Positions 20,482-28,717 of a stretch of DNA of 59,955 nucleotides are shown one piece after another. Below the pieces are notes generated by a model. It saw nothing but the letters and a program-made list of their open reading frames with translations, was not told the DNA's origin and did not search any database. This stretch comes from Strigomonas culicis (Eukaryota; Euglenozoa; Kinetoplastea; Trypanosomatida; Trypanosomatidae): NCBI GenBank assembly GCA_000482145.1, contig AUXH01000039.1:1-59955 (forward strand), given 5' to 3'. Each line of letters opens with the position of its first letter. Positions within the stretch are counted from its first letter, which is position 1. A program made the position numbers and the translations under genes.

Positions 20482-20509
20482 GGGGGGGTTTTGGGCGGGG
20501 GTGGCGGGG
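20482..20509 (+). other. G-quadruplex motif on the plus strand
   Basis: G-runs of 7, 3, 5 and 4 separated by loops of 4, 1 and 4 bases fit the G3+N1-7 rule on the plus strand. This is the non-template strand for rightward transcription, mirroring the left-arm motif at 18211-18231. Confidence 0.65.
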
Positions 20510-21462
20510 TCCGCCCCTTTGACCATGCCCCCCCCCCTCATACACACGCACGGCCCTTGGCAGAACACAAAAGCCCAAGGCACGACGAATTATTGTCGGT
20601 TTGAACTGCCCCCGCTGCCTGCTCATCCGCCGTGTTGACGGGTGTAGGAGGCGTTCGCGGAAAGGGGCCGTGACGCTTTTTTTTTGCTTTTTTGGTTGGT
20701 CGATCTGGTGGGGCCGCGCCTCTTTCCGCGTGGCGGGAGGCCCCGCCTCCTTTTACCCGGCTTTTCGGCGGGCGGGGGCGGGTGTCTTGTTGCTCTTGGT
20801 TTTGGGCGCGGGTGGTTGTGTTTGGCGCGAGGCCGGGGTGGGGCTTTGGTCCCCCGTGCAGCATGGTGGTGCGGGGTTCATTGGGGAGAGCGTGTGTGCG
20901 ACGGAAACGGGGCGTTGTAAGTTTTTGTTGCGGATGCGTTTTTGTGGGGGGTGCCGCGGCCCGCGGTTGACAAAAGGGGGTCTTTATTCTGGATGAATGA
21001 AAAAAGTCTTTTACTGTGGTGTGCGGGCAATTATTTAACGCAATTGTCTTCTGTTTATTTTAAAGGAAGCCATTGATTAATAAACGCTCTCCATCTATTA
21101 TATATGAGGAGTATATTGTGAGAAGGATATGAAATGCACTAGTTCTCAGTTTCTCTTGTGTGAGAATGTGCTAGTTGTATATGAAAGCTTATGTCCAGAG
21201 AGGAACATGTGTACGAACGTTAAACGGAGAGGCAAGTCTGTTTTGATGTTTGCAGCTGGGCAAAGGAAAGCAAAGTATGCAAAGCAATAGGCAAAGGAAA
21301 AAAAAAATGCAAGCGTGTGTACTTCCGTTCTGAACGCTGTTATCAGATCCCCCTCCTCTCCTCCCACATGCACAGTTGAAAAGGTGTTTCATTGTTAATT
21401 CATGACTATCATCAATCAATTTGAATTGTCTTCACTAAAAAAAGATGTTATAAGATTCGAAT

Positions 21463-21562
21463 GAGTTTTTCAACGCTTCTTCTTGTTTTCTTTGTTTTCA
21501 TTGTGTTTTGTCACTTTCTCTGTGTCTTTTCCTTCTCTCTTTTATTCTTTCCCTTTCATTAG
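21463..21562 (+). promoter_or_regulatory. Predicted trans-splice acceptor for the Alba gene
   Basis: A long, clear polypyrimidine tract (about 21463-21560) ends at AG 21561-21562, 41 nt before the ATG at 21604. It is one of the best-formed acceptors in the window, as expected for an abundant protein. Confidence 0.7.
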
Positions 21563-21603
21563 TTTTTCTTTGACGCAAAATCCAGTTCTATCCCTTAAAC
21601 AAT

Positions 21604-21954
21604 ATGTCCACTGAAGGTCCTACCAAGGTTCGCGTGAGTGTGAACAAGCGTAAGTTTGCCTACGTGGATTTCGCTAAGCACCGCCTCCACGAGGGTGAGA
21701 AGGAAATTATTTTTTCTGGTCTCGGATCCGCTATTGCTGATGCCGTCTCTGTTGTGGAGCTGCTCCGCAACCAAGGTCTCGTTAACATCAAGAGCATTCG
21801 TACATCTCGTGGCGATGTTGAGGCTGCCCGCTCCAAGTTTGTGGACAAGATTGAAATCGTCGTGACTAAGTCTTCTGATTTCGACGCTAAGTATGAGGAG
21901 CAGCAGAAGGTTCGCGAGGCCGCTGCGGCTGCCAAGGAGAAGGAAAGCGAGTAA
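21604..21954 (+). CDS. ALBA1: Alba-domain nucleic-acid-binding protein
   Basis: The 116-residue protein fits a small Alba protein across its length. It has a VRVSVNKRKFAYVDFAKHRL start, GLGSAIADAVSVVELLRN (the helix after the conserved G-x-A-I-xxA-V motif), NIKSIRTSRGDVEAARSKF, and a charged Ala/Lys/Glu C-terminal helix. Kinetoplastids have short Alba proteins of this size (ALBA1/2) and longer RGG-bearing ones (ALBA3/4); the absence of an RGG tail puts this in the short class. The T. brucei proteins are cytoplasmic and control stage-specific mRNA translation and stability. From memory, T. brucei has two neighbouring short Alba genes; only one is present here. It is the first gene of the plus polycistron, with low third-position GC. 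Confidence 0.9.
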   Translation: MSTEGPTKVRVSVNKRKFAYVDFAKHRLHEGEKEIIFSGLGSAIADAVSVVELLRNQGLVNIKSIRTSRGDVEAARSKFVDKIEIVVTKSSDFDAKYEEQQKVREAAAAAKEKESE

Positions 21955-22857
21955 GTTGTAAATTTCCCGTTTTACCGCCAAAAAGAATATACCCCCCGAA
22001 AATACCGAAACAAAAAAAGTAATAACCCCAAAAAGAAAAAAGAGAATAAAAAAATATAAACAGAACAACAGCATAACGTGTTTTGTATTTTCGTCCCGTA
22101 TTTGATGTTAAAGAAAAAAAGAACCTATAAGGCAATGACAGCGAAAAAGAAAAAAAAAGAGAATACTACCAATGAGGATTTTTGTGATGCTTTTATTTGT
22201 ATGTTCTTCTTTTACCCCTCAAAAAAGAATTATATAGTTTAGCTAGATTTGCTTTGATTGCAATAAGCGTGTTTCAGTTTTTTTTATTCAAAGAATTACC
22301 CCTAATTTATAGTCATGTCAAATTGTCATTTTTTTTCACGAAAAAAAAAGTAAGAACCAAGCAATTTTCAACGAAAAAAGAACACTGAAGAAGAAGTACA
22401 TATATCAGAGTAGTTGTCTATTGTGCCTAGCAAGTAAAAAGTGACCTCTTTCTTTCTTTTCCTGGAAAAAACAAACAAACAAACTGTCAATACATGTTGC
22501 ATTATTGCTTCCCTTTACTGCAATGTATAAATTTGTACTGCTCATTGCTGCGAAGCAAAGTGGTTTTCTATTCTCTTTCTTCTCTTTCCCCTACTTTCTC
22601 TTTCTTTCTCTCCCTTTGTTTTCCCTTTAAAACCATTTTTGGCTTTTTTTTGATCTCAATCTCCGTCATTGATAGGTTGTACGCACATACGCAGCAAAAA
22701 AGTTTTAAAAAAAACGAAATCAATTTTTAACGTTAGAAAAAAAAAGAAGAGAACACGTTTATTCCATTATTGTTTTCTAATTAGTTATTGTTCATCTGAC
22801 AGCTTTTTTTTTTTTTGCCTTTTTGCAATACAAGTGTTGGTGCCAATACAAAAAAAA
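21955..22857. other. Intergenic region, Alba to Fused-type kinase
   Basis: A 903 bp AT-rich spacer rich in A- and T-runs with two pyrimidine tracts, one at about 22563-22657 (AG 22674-22675) and one beside the kinase ATG. It must contain the Alba 3' UTR, the likely site of its stage regulation. No gene or structured RNA was recognised. Confidence 0.5.
22803..22834 (+). promoter_or_regulatory. Predicted trans-splice acceptor for the Fused-type kinase
   Basis: A T-rich tract (22804-22825) with AG at 22833-22834, only 24 nt before the ATG at 22858. An alternative is the longer tract at 22563-22657 with AG 22674-22675. Confidence 0.5.
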
Positions 22858-25800
22858 ATGGAGAATTACACGGTTGTAGAGTTAATTGGTGAAGGTTCCT
22901 TTGGTAAAGTCTACAAAGGACGAATTAAAGGTTCTGGACAAATAGTCGCAATGAAGTTCATCGTCAAAAAAGGTAAAAATGAAAAGGAACTACGCAACTT
23001 AAGGAGCGAGATTGAGATCTTGACAAAACTCAATCACGATAATATTATTACCTTGTTTGACTCGTTCGAAACTGACCTAGAATTTGTTGTTGTGATGGAG
23101 TACGCACAAGGTGAGCTGTACGAAATTCTGGAGGATGATAAGCGACTGCCCGAAGACGTGGTTCGCAAAATAGCCAAGCAGCTTGTGCAAGCGCTGAACT
23201 ACCTTCATTCCAATCGTATTATCCATAGAGATATGAAGCCTCAAAACATTCTGATTGGCCAGAATGGTGCGGTCAAACTGGCTGATTTTGGGTTTGCGAG
23301 GTCCATGAGCTACAATACGATGGTGTTGACCAGTATCAAAGGTACTCCCCTTTACATGGCACCGGAGCTAGTTCAGGAACAGCCGTACAATCATTCAGCA
23401 GATCTTTGGTCCTTAGGCTGCATCTTGTACGAATTGTATTATGGAAAGCCGCCCTTCTATACGAATAATTTGTATGCATTAATTAATCAAATTGTGCGTG
23501 ATCCTGTACAGTTTGAGGAGCCAATTTCAAGTGACTTTAAGAGTTTCTTGACCAAGCTTCTCAAAAAACAAGTGTCCCAGCGTCTTAATTGGCCACACTT
23601 ACTGACCGATCCTTTTGTGACCATGACACAAGATGATTTGAAATGGCAACATTTAATCAAGGAGCACGATGTTCGAATGAAGGAGCGACTGGAGGAGCTT
23701 GGCTGCTTCCGTCTGCGGAACGTCACACGTGCATCTGCCAAGTCGACCGATCAGGTATCTACGAAGGCCATTTCGTTGAAGCAGGATGAAGTGTTCAACT
23801 CGACTACCGTCGAGGACCTCAGCTCCATACATGATGCAGAAGTTGTTGAGGCACTGAACCGACTTTCTGGCGCTGCCGAAACCGCCACCACGCAAGATGA
23901 CACGACAGTATTAGACCGTATACTGCCGATTAATCTTATTCCCGCTCTTCTCAAGCTGATAGATGATAAGCATTCGTCTGACATAGTAAAGCGGTCGCTG
24001 CTGCTCTTGAGCACGTTGGTGTTTCCCGAAGGTGGTTTCATTTTCCCCTTTCCGAATCAGTATCCTTCTCGCGAGACCATCACGGAACTACAAAATCATG
24101 CCAAGCAACAGAGCGATTTGCTTTTGCGACAGCAGGTGGCTCTGGACTTAATGCAGAAGCCTCATGTGGCGCTCTCCTTCATGATGGATGCAATTGTACA
24201 AAAGCACCCGATCGCAGAGGTGTGCGTTAAGATACTGTACCAGTGCTTCCGTTGGGAGTACAGTTTTGGTGCCACTGTTGTTCAGATGCGAGAGTTTCCC
24301 GCCCTGTGGACGGCGTTGCTGGAATCCGTGTCCGACGCGGATGTGACGCGAGGAGAGACCTCCTACCAGTACGCGGCCATCCTTTTCCACACCGTCTCTA
24401 TTGTTATTCCGCACATCAAGCTCGTTTCTCCACAGAATATCAACCCCAGGAAGGTGCAGCAGCTCGTCACACAAGGCCTGTCTGCCATGTGCTACTACGA
24501 TCCGCGCAAGAGGGCACCGAAAGAGGAGAGTGTGCAGATGCTGAACTATGCGGCAGCGGCAACGCTCTTCGTTGCGTTTGTGCATCGCGAACTGAAGGAC
24601 GTGGTTGCGTTCGAGGCCGATGAGGTGCTCATGGACGGCCTTTGCGCCATTGTGGAAGGGGTTCGGCAGATGCAAGCACGCCCGGTGGAGCCTCGCGCGT
24701 TGGGCAGCAGTTTTGGCTACCCCGATTATGGACTACTGGATGGCGTGGCGCACATGCTGTCTCTGATATTCTCGGATGCCAAGTCGCAAGTGTACAAGGA
24801 GGATCCGTTGAGGAAGAAGCACACCTTTCTCGAGAATGATAAGAAGAACCTCTTCCAGACTGCCCTGGAGCTGCTGCGCGACAGCGACCCCAAGATTGAG
24901 CTGTCCCCTAATGGCGTGCAGACCGCCCTGCGCTCTGTGCAGCAGGTGCTGCAGCAGCAACGTGAGCAGGCGCGTTCCATGACACTGCTGCTCGATCCCG
25001 TAACGCCGTACACGGGAGAGCCACCCGGCTCGGTCCACGTCATCTCGCTGATTTGCCGAAATCTGAACACCGACTATCTCAAGCAGATGTACTACTGGCC
25101 CGAGTGTCGCGGTGGAGGCGCCATCGGCGTTAGTTCGCATCTCACCATCATATCGCAAATTCTGACCGACGCGTTTCGTCCGACAGACGGCAATTCCGCT
25201 GTGGATGAGACCGTCATTCGGGACGTGCAGCAGATCATCTACAAGGAGAGGCTGATGGAGCTGCTCGTGATGGCGCTGGACTACACGGAGATTGCATTTT
25301 GGGGTACACCGTTTGCCATCATCGCCAAGCTGGCAAATAGCTCGCAGCACTTTGCAAAGGCGTTCGTAGACGGCGGCGGCTTAGACCAGAACCGTATTCA
25401 CCGCGTGCTGGATGTAAAGAAGTCGAGCACGGGCTTAATCGCCGATGGCCTCAACGTGCTGTCACAGCTCGCCAGGCTTTCCAAGGATTTTTATCCGGCT
25501 CTCCACAACGCGAACCTGTATGACGTGTTCGCCTCTCTCTTTCAGCAGCACGAGAAGGAGATTCGCGGTAAGATGTGCACGCTGGTCGGGAACTTGTGCA
25601 AGCACTCGCCCTACTTTTACGAGCCGCTTTCCAAGCACAAGATTGTCAACGGCCTCGTCGCATGTTGCAGCGACAAGGATCCGTTGACACAAAAATTTGC
25701 AGCTTTTGCCGTGGGAAATGCCGCGTTTCACTCGGACTACCTTTATGAGGACCTGAAGCCGGCCATTCCGGCCGTTATCAATTTGTTGAGCAGCTCAGAT

Positions 25801-26109
25801 GAAAAGACGCGTCAGAATGCTGCGGGCGCACTAAGCAATTTTGTTCGCAATGGAGATCAGTTGGTCGAAAAACTCGCTGAGTATCACGCGGCTGAAGCGC
25901 TGCTTAACATGTTGAAAAACGATAAGCTCTCTCTGAAGACGATCATCGTGATTACCATCAATTCTTTCTGTTCATACCCTATCTTCCGAACCAAACTATT
26001 GTCACTCGGCCTACGCCAAGTTATCATGCAGCTGGAGCAAGACCCAGCTGCGGGAGCCGACTCCACCATTAAAAAGTACCTCGGGCGCATCAAGGAAAGA
26101 ATTAACTGA
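22858..26109 (+). CDS. STK36: Fused/STK36-type protein kinase with ARM/HEAT C-terminus
   Basis: Translation is placed at ATG 22858, giving 1083 residues; the frame is open upstream but has no earlier ATG. The N-terminal kinase domain (about 1-260) is complete: glycine loop GEGSFGKV (11-18), lysine K33, HRD (123-125), N130, DFG (143-145) and APE (168-170), so activity is expected. The domain resembles Fused/STK36 ([33 protein letters not shown]). The remaining 800 residues are mostly helical with armadillo/HEAT-like repeats near the end ([13 protein letters not shown], about 1000). STK36 homologues build or regulate the axonemal central pair. A radial spoke gene lies next door. The 5' kinase-coding part uses AT-ending codons, while the middle (about 24300-25700) switches to GC-ending ones. 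Confidence 0.85.
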   Translation: MENYTVVELIGEGSFGKVYKGRIKGSGQIVAMKFIVKKGKNEKELRNLRSEIEILTKLNHDNIITLFDSFETDLEFVVVMEYAQGELYEILEDDKRLPEDVVRKIAKQLVQALNYLHSNRIIHRDMKPQNILIGQNGAVKLADFGFARSMSYNTMVLTSIKGTPLYMAPELVQEQPYNHSADLWSLGCILYELYYGKPPFYTNNLYALINQIVRDPVQFEEPISSDFKSFLTKLLKKQVSQRLNWPHLLTDPFVTMTQDDLKWQHLIKEHDVRMKERLEELGCFRLRNVTRASAKSTDQVSTKAISLKQDEVFNSTTVEDLSSIHDAEVVEALNRLSGAAETATTQDDTTVLDRILPINLIPALLKLIDDKHSSDIVKRSLLLLSTLVFPEGGFIFPFPNQYPSRETITELQNHAKQQSDLLLRQQVALDLMQKPHVALSFMMDAIVQKHPIAEVCVKILYQCFRWEYSFGATVVQMREFPALWTALLESVSDADVTRGETSYQYAAILFHTVSIVIPHIKLVSPQNINPRKVQQLVTQGLSAMCYYDPRKRAPKEESVQMLNYAAAATLFVAFVHRELKDVVAFEADEVLMDGLCAIVEGVRQMQARPVEPRALGSSFGYPDYGLLDGVAHMLSLIFSDAKSQVYKEDPLRKKHTFLENDKKNLFQTALELLRDSDPKIELSPNGVQTALRSVQQVLQQQREQARSMTLLLDPVTPYTGEPPGSVHVISLICRNLNTDYLKQMYYWPECRGGGAIGVSSHLTIISQILTDAFRPTDGNSAVDETVIRDVQQIIYKERLMELLVMALDYTEIAFWGTPFAIIAKLANSSQHFAKAFVDGGGLDQNRIHRVLDVKKSSTGLIADGLNVLSQLARLSKDFYPALHNANLYDVFASLFQQHEKEIRGKMCTLVGNLCKHSPYFYEPLSKHKIVNGLVACCSDKDPLTQKFAAFAVGNAAFHSDYLYEDLKPAIPAVINLLSSSDEKTRQNAAGALSNFVRNGDQLVEKLAEYHAAEALLNMLKNDKLSLKTIIVITINSFCSYPIFRTKLLSLGLRQVIMQLEQDPAAGADSTIKKYLGRIKERIN

Positions 26110-26517
26110 GCACGTATGCTCATTTTTCTCTTTCCTCACACATTGATATTGTTTTTCCTTTTTCTTTGCATGTTTTATTTTCCTGTGTTACTATTGGTTA
26201 TTTTTTGTCCTTTTTTTGGTTTCCTTTTTTTCCTTACCTCGTATTCTCTCGCCGCAAATGTGGTGATCATCGCAGTGTCGCACTTGCCCGTCTTGCGTGA
26301 ACGGATACCGTTATTCTGGTTCACCTTGTCATTCCCTTTGACTTGTATTACTTCGTTCCACTTCTCCTCTTCTCTTCTTGCTTTACTCTCCCCTTCTTCG
26401 CTTCATTTTCATTTTGGCAAGGAATACAAGTATAAGTATATACATATATATTGTATATATATCTATATACATACATATATAATTCTTTCTTCCATTACTG
26501 TGAAGCCAAAAGGAAAA
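26110..26517. other. Intergenic region, Fused-type kinase to RSP4/6
   Basis: A 408 bp spacer, pyrimidine-rich in its first 300 bp and then a TA-rich stretch (about 26430-26480). The RSP4/6 frame stays open through it from 26116, but the translation is a Phe/Leu/Ser-rich artefact of the pyrimidine tract. Confidence 0.55.
26361..26421 (+). promoter_or_regulatory. Predicted trans-splice acceptor for RSP4/6
   Basis: C/T-rich tract ending in AG at 26420-26421, 97 nt before the ATG at 26518. Splicing here would remove the upstream in-frame ATG at 26116, supporting the shorter protein. Confidence 0.55.
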
Positions 26518-28293
26518 ATGACCACCTCTGAGGAACGCTTGGAGGCGCTTTTCCAGAACGCCAAGGCATACCTCATGACCACCACAAAGGATGGCGTTAG
26601 CGTGTACGACCAGCTCACCAGGCTGATGGAATCTCTGCTGGACGGCGACACGGAAGAAATGTTGAAGGACCCGACGAAGTTCAACGAAATTATGTCCACG
26701 CTGGAGCAGCACAGCTTTTCGCAGGGAGAGAGCACGCTGACCTCGAACGAGCCGTCCCGCATACCGCCGCAGGAACTCCAGCGACTGAACGAGAACCGCA
26801 CGCTCTTTGATCGCGCACCGCCGCAGGTACAGACGGTGATCGAGCAGCCGGACCCCTACACCACCATCACGACGACCACATCGAAGCCCATGTCTGCTCC
26901 CAAGTATGACACGGTCGCGCAGCAGAACGCACTCTGGTCTGCGGCCAACTGCGGCCTCGCGGAGAGTGAGGCGTTCCTGCTGGACCGCTCCATCACGCGT
27001 CTCGCGATGGAGAAGAACTTGCAGGAGATCCGCTTCGTGGGCAAAGTTTTCGGCACCAAGAGGAACTACTACGTTCTTTCTACCCAGCGCTATGTCAAGG
27101 AGGGCGAGAAGGTGTACAAGGAGGTGAACACGATGCCCAAGCCTCCCCGCAAAAAGTGCGTCGTTGCGGTCCAGGCGGAGCCCGGCTACATTGGCTGCAA
27201 TCGCCTCTCCTTCTGGGTTACATCGTTTCCCTCGGCCGAGTGGGTGCTGCTTCCGGATGTCACGCCGCAGCAGATCAATGCCTCCCGCGCCATCAAGCGC
27301 CTGTTCACGGGCAACTTAGAGGCAGAGGTGGTCTCCAGCCCCCCCTTCCCGTGGAGCGAGGCCGTGTACCTGCGCGCCCAGCTGTCCCGCATCGTCAGCA
27401 GCACCTTCATTGCCCCCCAGGGGGCGCTGGAGGAGGCGGAGGAGCTGGAGGAGGAGGACCTGGAGGATGAGGACGAGGACGAGGAGGCGGCGAAGAAGCC
27501 CAAGGAGGCCAAGTACCGCCCCCTCACGGTCCGCTCCAAGGAGTTTGGCGAGGACGCCGTGGATGTGGGAGGGCTTGCCAGCCTCGACCAGTGGGTGCAC
27601 GCCGAGGGCTACATTTACAGCAACGGCCGCCAGACGAAGATCCCCGATCCCCCGGAGAAGGAGGAGGGCGAGGGCGAGGAGGAGGAGGAGGAGCAGGAGC
27701 CCCAGGAGGACGAGGAGGAGCAGGAGGAGGAGCAGGAGGAGGAGGAGGAGGAGGAGGAGCACGAGCTCTTCGCCCCCATCCGCGGCGACTTCCTCTACGG
27801 CGTCGTCGACATTCCGCAGCCGCCGCCCCAGCCGGACGAGGAGGAGGAGGAGGAGGAGGATGTAGAGGACGCGAAGCCGGAGGAGCCGCCCAAGGAGGAT
27901 AACAACCCCGTCAAGCCGCTGCACGAGGAGGACGTGCGCGATGACGACCCAACCAAGATGAAGATAGCGTCTTGGACCGTCCGTCTAGTAAACAAGAACG
28001 CGAAGGCGCACCGCGTGGCGGTGGTGGAGTCGCTGCGCTGGCCGGGCGCCTTCGCGTACGCGGGGGATAGCGGCAAGCAGTGGGGCTGCGTGTACTTCGG
28101 CAACGGCCTGAAGAAGACCGACTCTGCCTTCACGCCCATCCCCGCGCCGCCTGTCCTGTCGGAGTGCGCCGACATCGTGGAGTACGCTGACCCGACCGCC
28201 GCAACGGAGAAACTGGTCCGCCGCGGCGAGGAGCCTCCGGAGCCTGACAGCGAACAGGACATGGAGGAGGCGGAGGACGAGGAGCAGTCCTAA
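26518..28293 (+). CDS. RSP4/6: Radial spoke head protein RSP4/6
   Basis: A 591-residue protein from ATG 26518. The family pattern is clear: WSAANCGLAESEAFLLDRSI, RFVGKVFGTKRNYYVL, GYIGCNRLSFWVT, WVLLPDVTPQQINASRAIKR, LFTGNLEAEVVSSPPFPW and YLRAQLSRIV, all hallmarks of RSPH4A/RSPH6A proteins. It belongs to the radial spoke head that contacts the central pair and controls flagellar beating. Two strongly acidic Glu-rich segments interrupt the core (about 305-330 and 380-460), and the C-terminus is also acidic (EDMEEAEDEEQS-like). Low-complexity acid insertions are common in this family. It lies downstream of the Fused-type kinase, another axoneme gene, though shared position proves little in a polycistron. 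Confidence 0.92.
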   Translation: MTTSEERLEALFQNAKAYLMTTTKDGVSVYDQLTRLMESLLDGDTEEMLKDPTKFNEIMSTLEQHSFSQGESTLTSNEPSRIPPQELQRLNENRTLFDRAPPQVQTVIEQPDPYTTITTTTSKPMSAPKYDTVAQQNALWSAANCGLAESEAFLLDRSITRLAMEKNLQEIRFVGKVFGTKRNYYVLSTQRYVKEGEKVYKEVNTMPKPPRKKCVVAVQAEPGYIGCNRLSFWVTSFPSAEWVLLPDVTPQQINASRAIKRLFTGNLEAEVVSSPPFPWSEAVYLRAQLSRIVSSTFIAPQGALEEAEELEEEDLEDEDEDEEAAKKPKEAKYRPLTVRSKEFGEDAVDVGGLASLDQWVHAEGYIYSNGRQTKIPDPPEKEEGEGEEEEEEQEPQEDEEEQEEEQEEEEEEEEHELFAPIRGDFLYGVVDIPQPPPQPDEEEEEEEDVEDAKPEEPPKEDNNPVKPLHEEDVRDDDPTKMKIASWTVRLVNKNAKAHRVAVVESLRWPGAFAYAGDSGKQWGCVYFGNGLKKTDSAFTPIPAPPVLSECADIVEYADPTAATEKLVRRGEEPPEPDSEQDMEEAEDEEQS

Positions 28294-28717
28294 TAGAGAG
28301 AGAGAGCGCGCGTTAGAGTGAGAGAAGGATCGATAGGAAAAAAAATATCAACTGGTGTGAATCCTTCTCTCTTTTTCTTTGTTCTTTTTGTTTTTAAATG
28401 ATGTTTATATTATTCTTACTGCCACTGTATGAAGATGTAATAAATGTAACCAGTCTTTTTTCATCAAACACAATAGAAAAAAAACCCTTACCAAGACAGA
28501 GCATTCAATGAAGGCTCTATCGAAAGGTATCCTGCTGGGTGTGCCTGCCTGCGTGTGCACCATTGTAGCTTTTTTTTTTTTCGTGCCTGTCTCTTGTTGC
28601 TGTTCTGACCCACACAACCGCACTACTTCCGTCTCTCTACTCTCTTTTCTTCTCATGTTTGCCAGAAACTGAGTGTTTAGATCCTTTTCACATTGATATT
28701 ATTGTTTCTAGCTTTGT
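28294..28717. other. Intergenic region, RSP4/6 to acyl-CoA synthetase
   Basis: A 424 bp spacer with a GA-rich start (28297-28310), A- and T-runs and the acceptor for the next gene. No additional gene was seen. Confidence 0.5.
28569..28665 (+). promoter_or_regulatory. Predicted trans-splice acceptor for the acyl-CoA synthetase
   Basis: T-run and C/T-rich tract (28569-28660) ending at AG 28664-28665, 53 nt before the ATG at 28718. Confidence 0.6.

Larger units (their letters stand above)
18020..20995. other. GC-rich core of the strand-switch region with inverted strand skew
   Basis: A block of about 3 kb that is visibly GC-rich against AT-rich DNA on both sides, with fairly sharp edges near 18020 and 20995. 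The left arm is strongly T-poor on the plus strand (3 T in the 120 bases 18181-18300). The right arm is strongly A-poor (no A at all in 20221-20280 or 20761-20820). A mixed zone lies between about 18.85 and 19.75 kb. Open frames here, up to 209 codons, follow the base bias and match no family I know. Candidate roles are a bidirectional transcription start, a replication origin or a centromere; decayed mobile-element DNA is another possibility. Confidence 0.7.
16603..21603. other. Divergent strand-switch region between two polycistrons
   Basis: All genes to the left are on the minus strand and all to the right on the plus strand, so this 5 kb gene-free interval is a divergent strand-switch region. 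In kinetoplastids such regions are where RNA polymerase II initiates in both directions, usually broadly and marked by histone variants rather than a TATA box. The outer parts (16603 to about 18020 and about 20995-21603) are AT-rich with homopolymers and microsatellites. The middle is a GC-rich, strand-asymmetric core described separately. I looked for tRNA B-box and A-box patterns and 5S-like elements and found none convincing. Confidence 0.85.

Noticed and set aside
20601..20996. 131-codon plus-strand frame in the right arm
   Set aside because: Gly/Trp/Cys/Phe/Val-rich product from G/T-rich DNA; no domain and no acceptor.
18000..21010. Insertion-type mobile element with terminal repeats around the GC-rich core
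   Set aside because: I compared both edges and found no convincing inverted or direct terminal repeats, poly-A tail or reverse-transcriptase remnant.
26116..26517. 134-residue N-terminal extension of RSP4/6
   Set aside because: Phe/Leu/Ser-rich translation of a pyrimidine tract and TA-rich leader; the splice acceptor at 26421 lies downstream of the upstream ATG.
27316..27924. Leu-rich minus-strand frame
   Set aside because: It is the reverse complement of the GAG-rich acidic tracts of RSP4/6.
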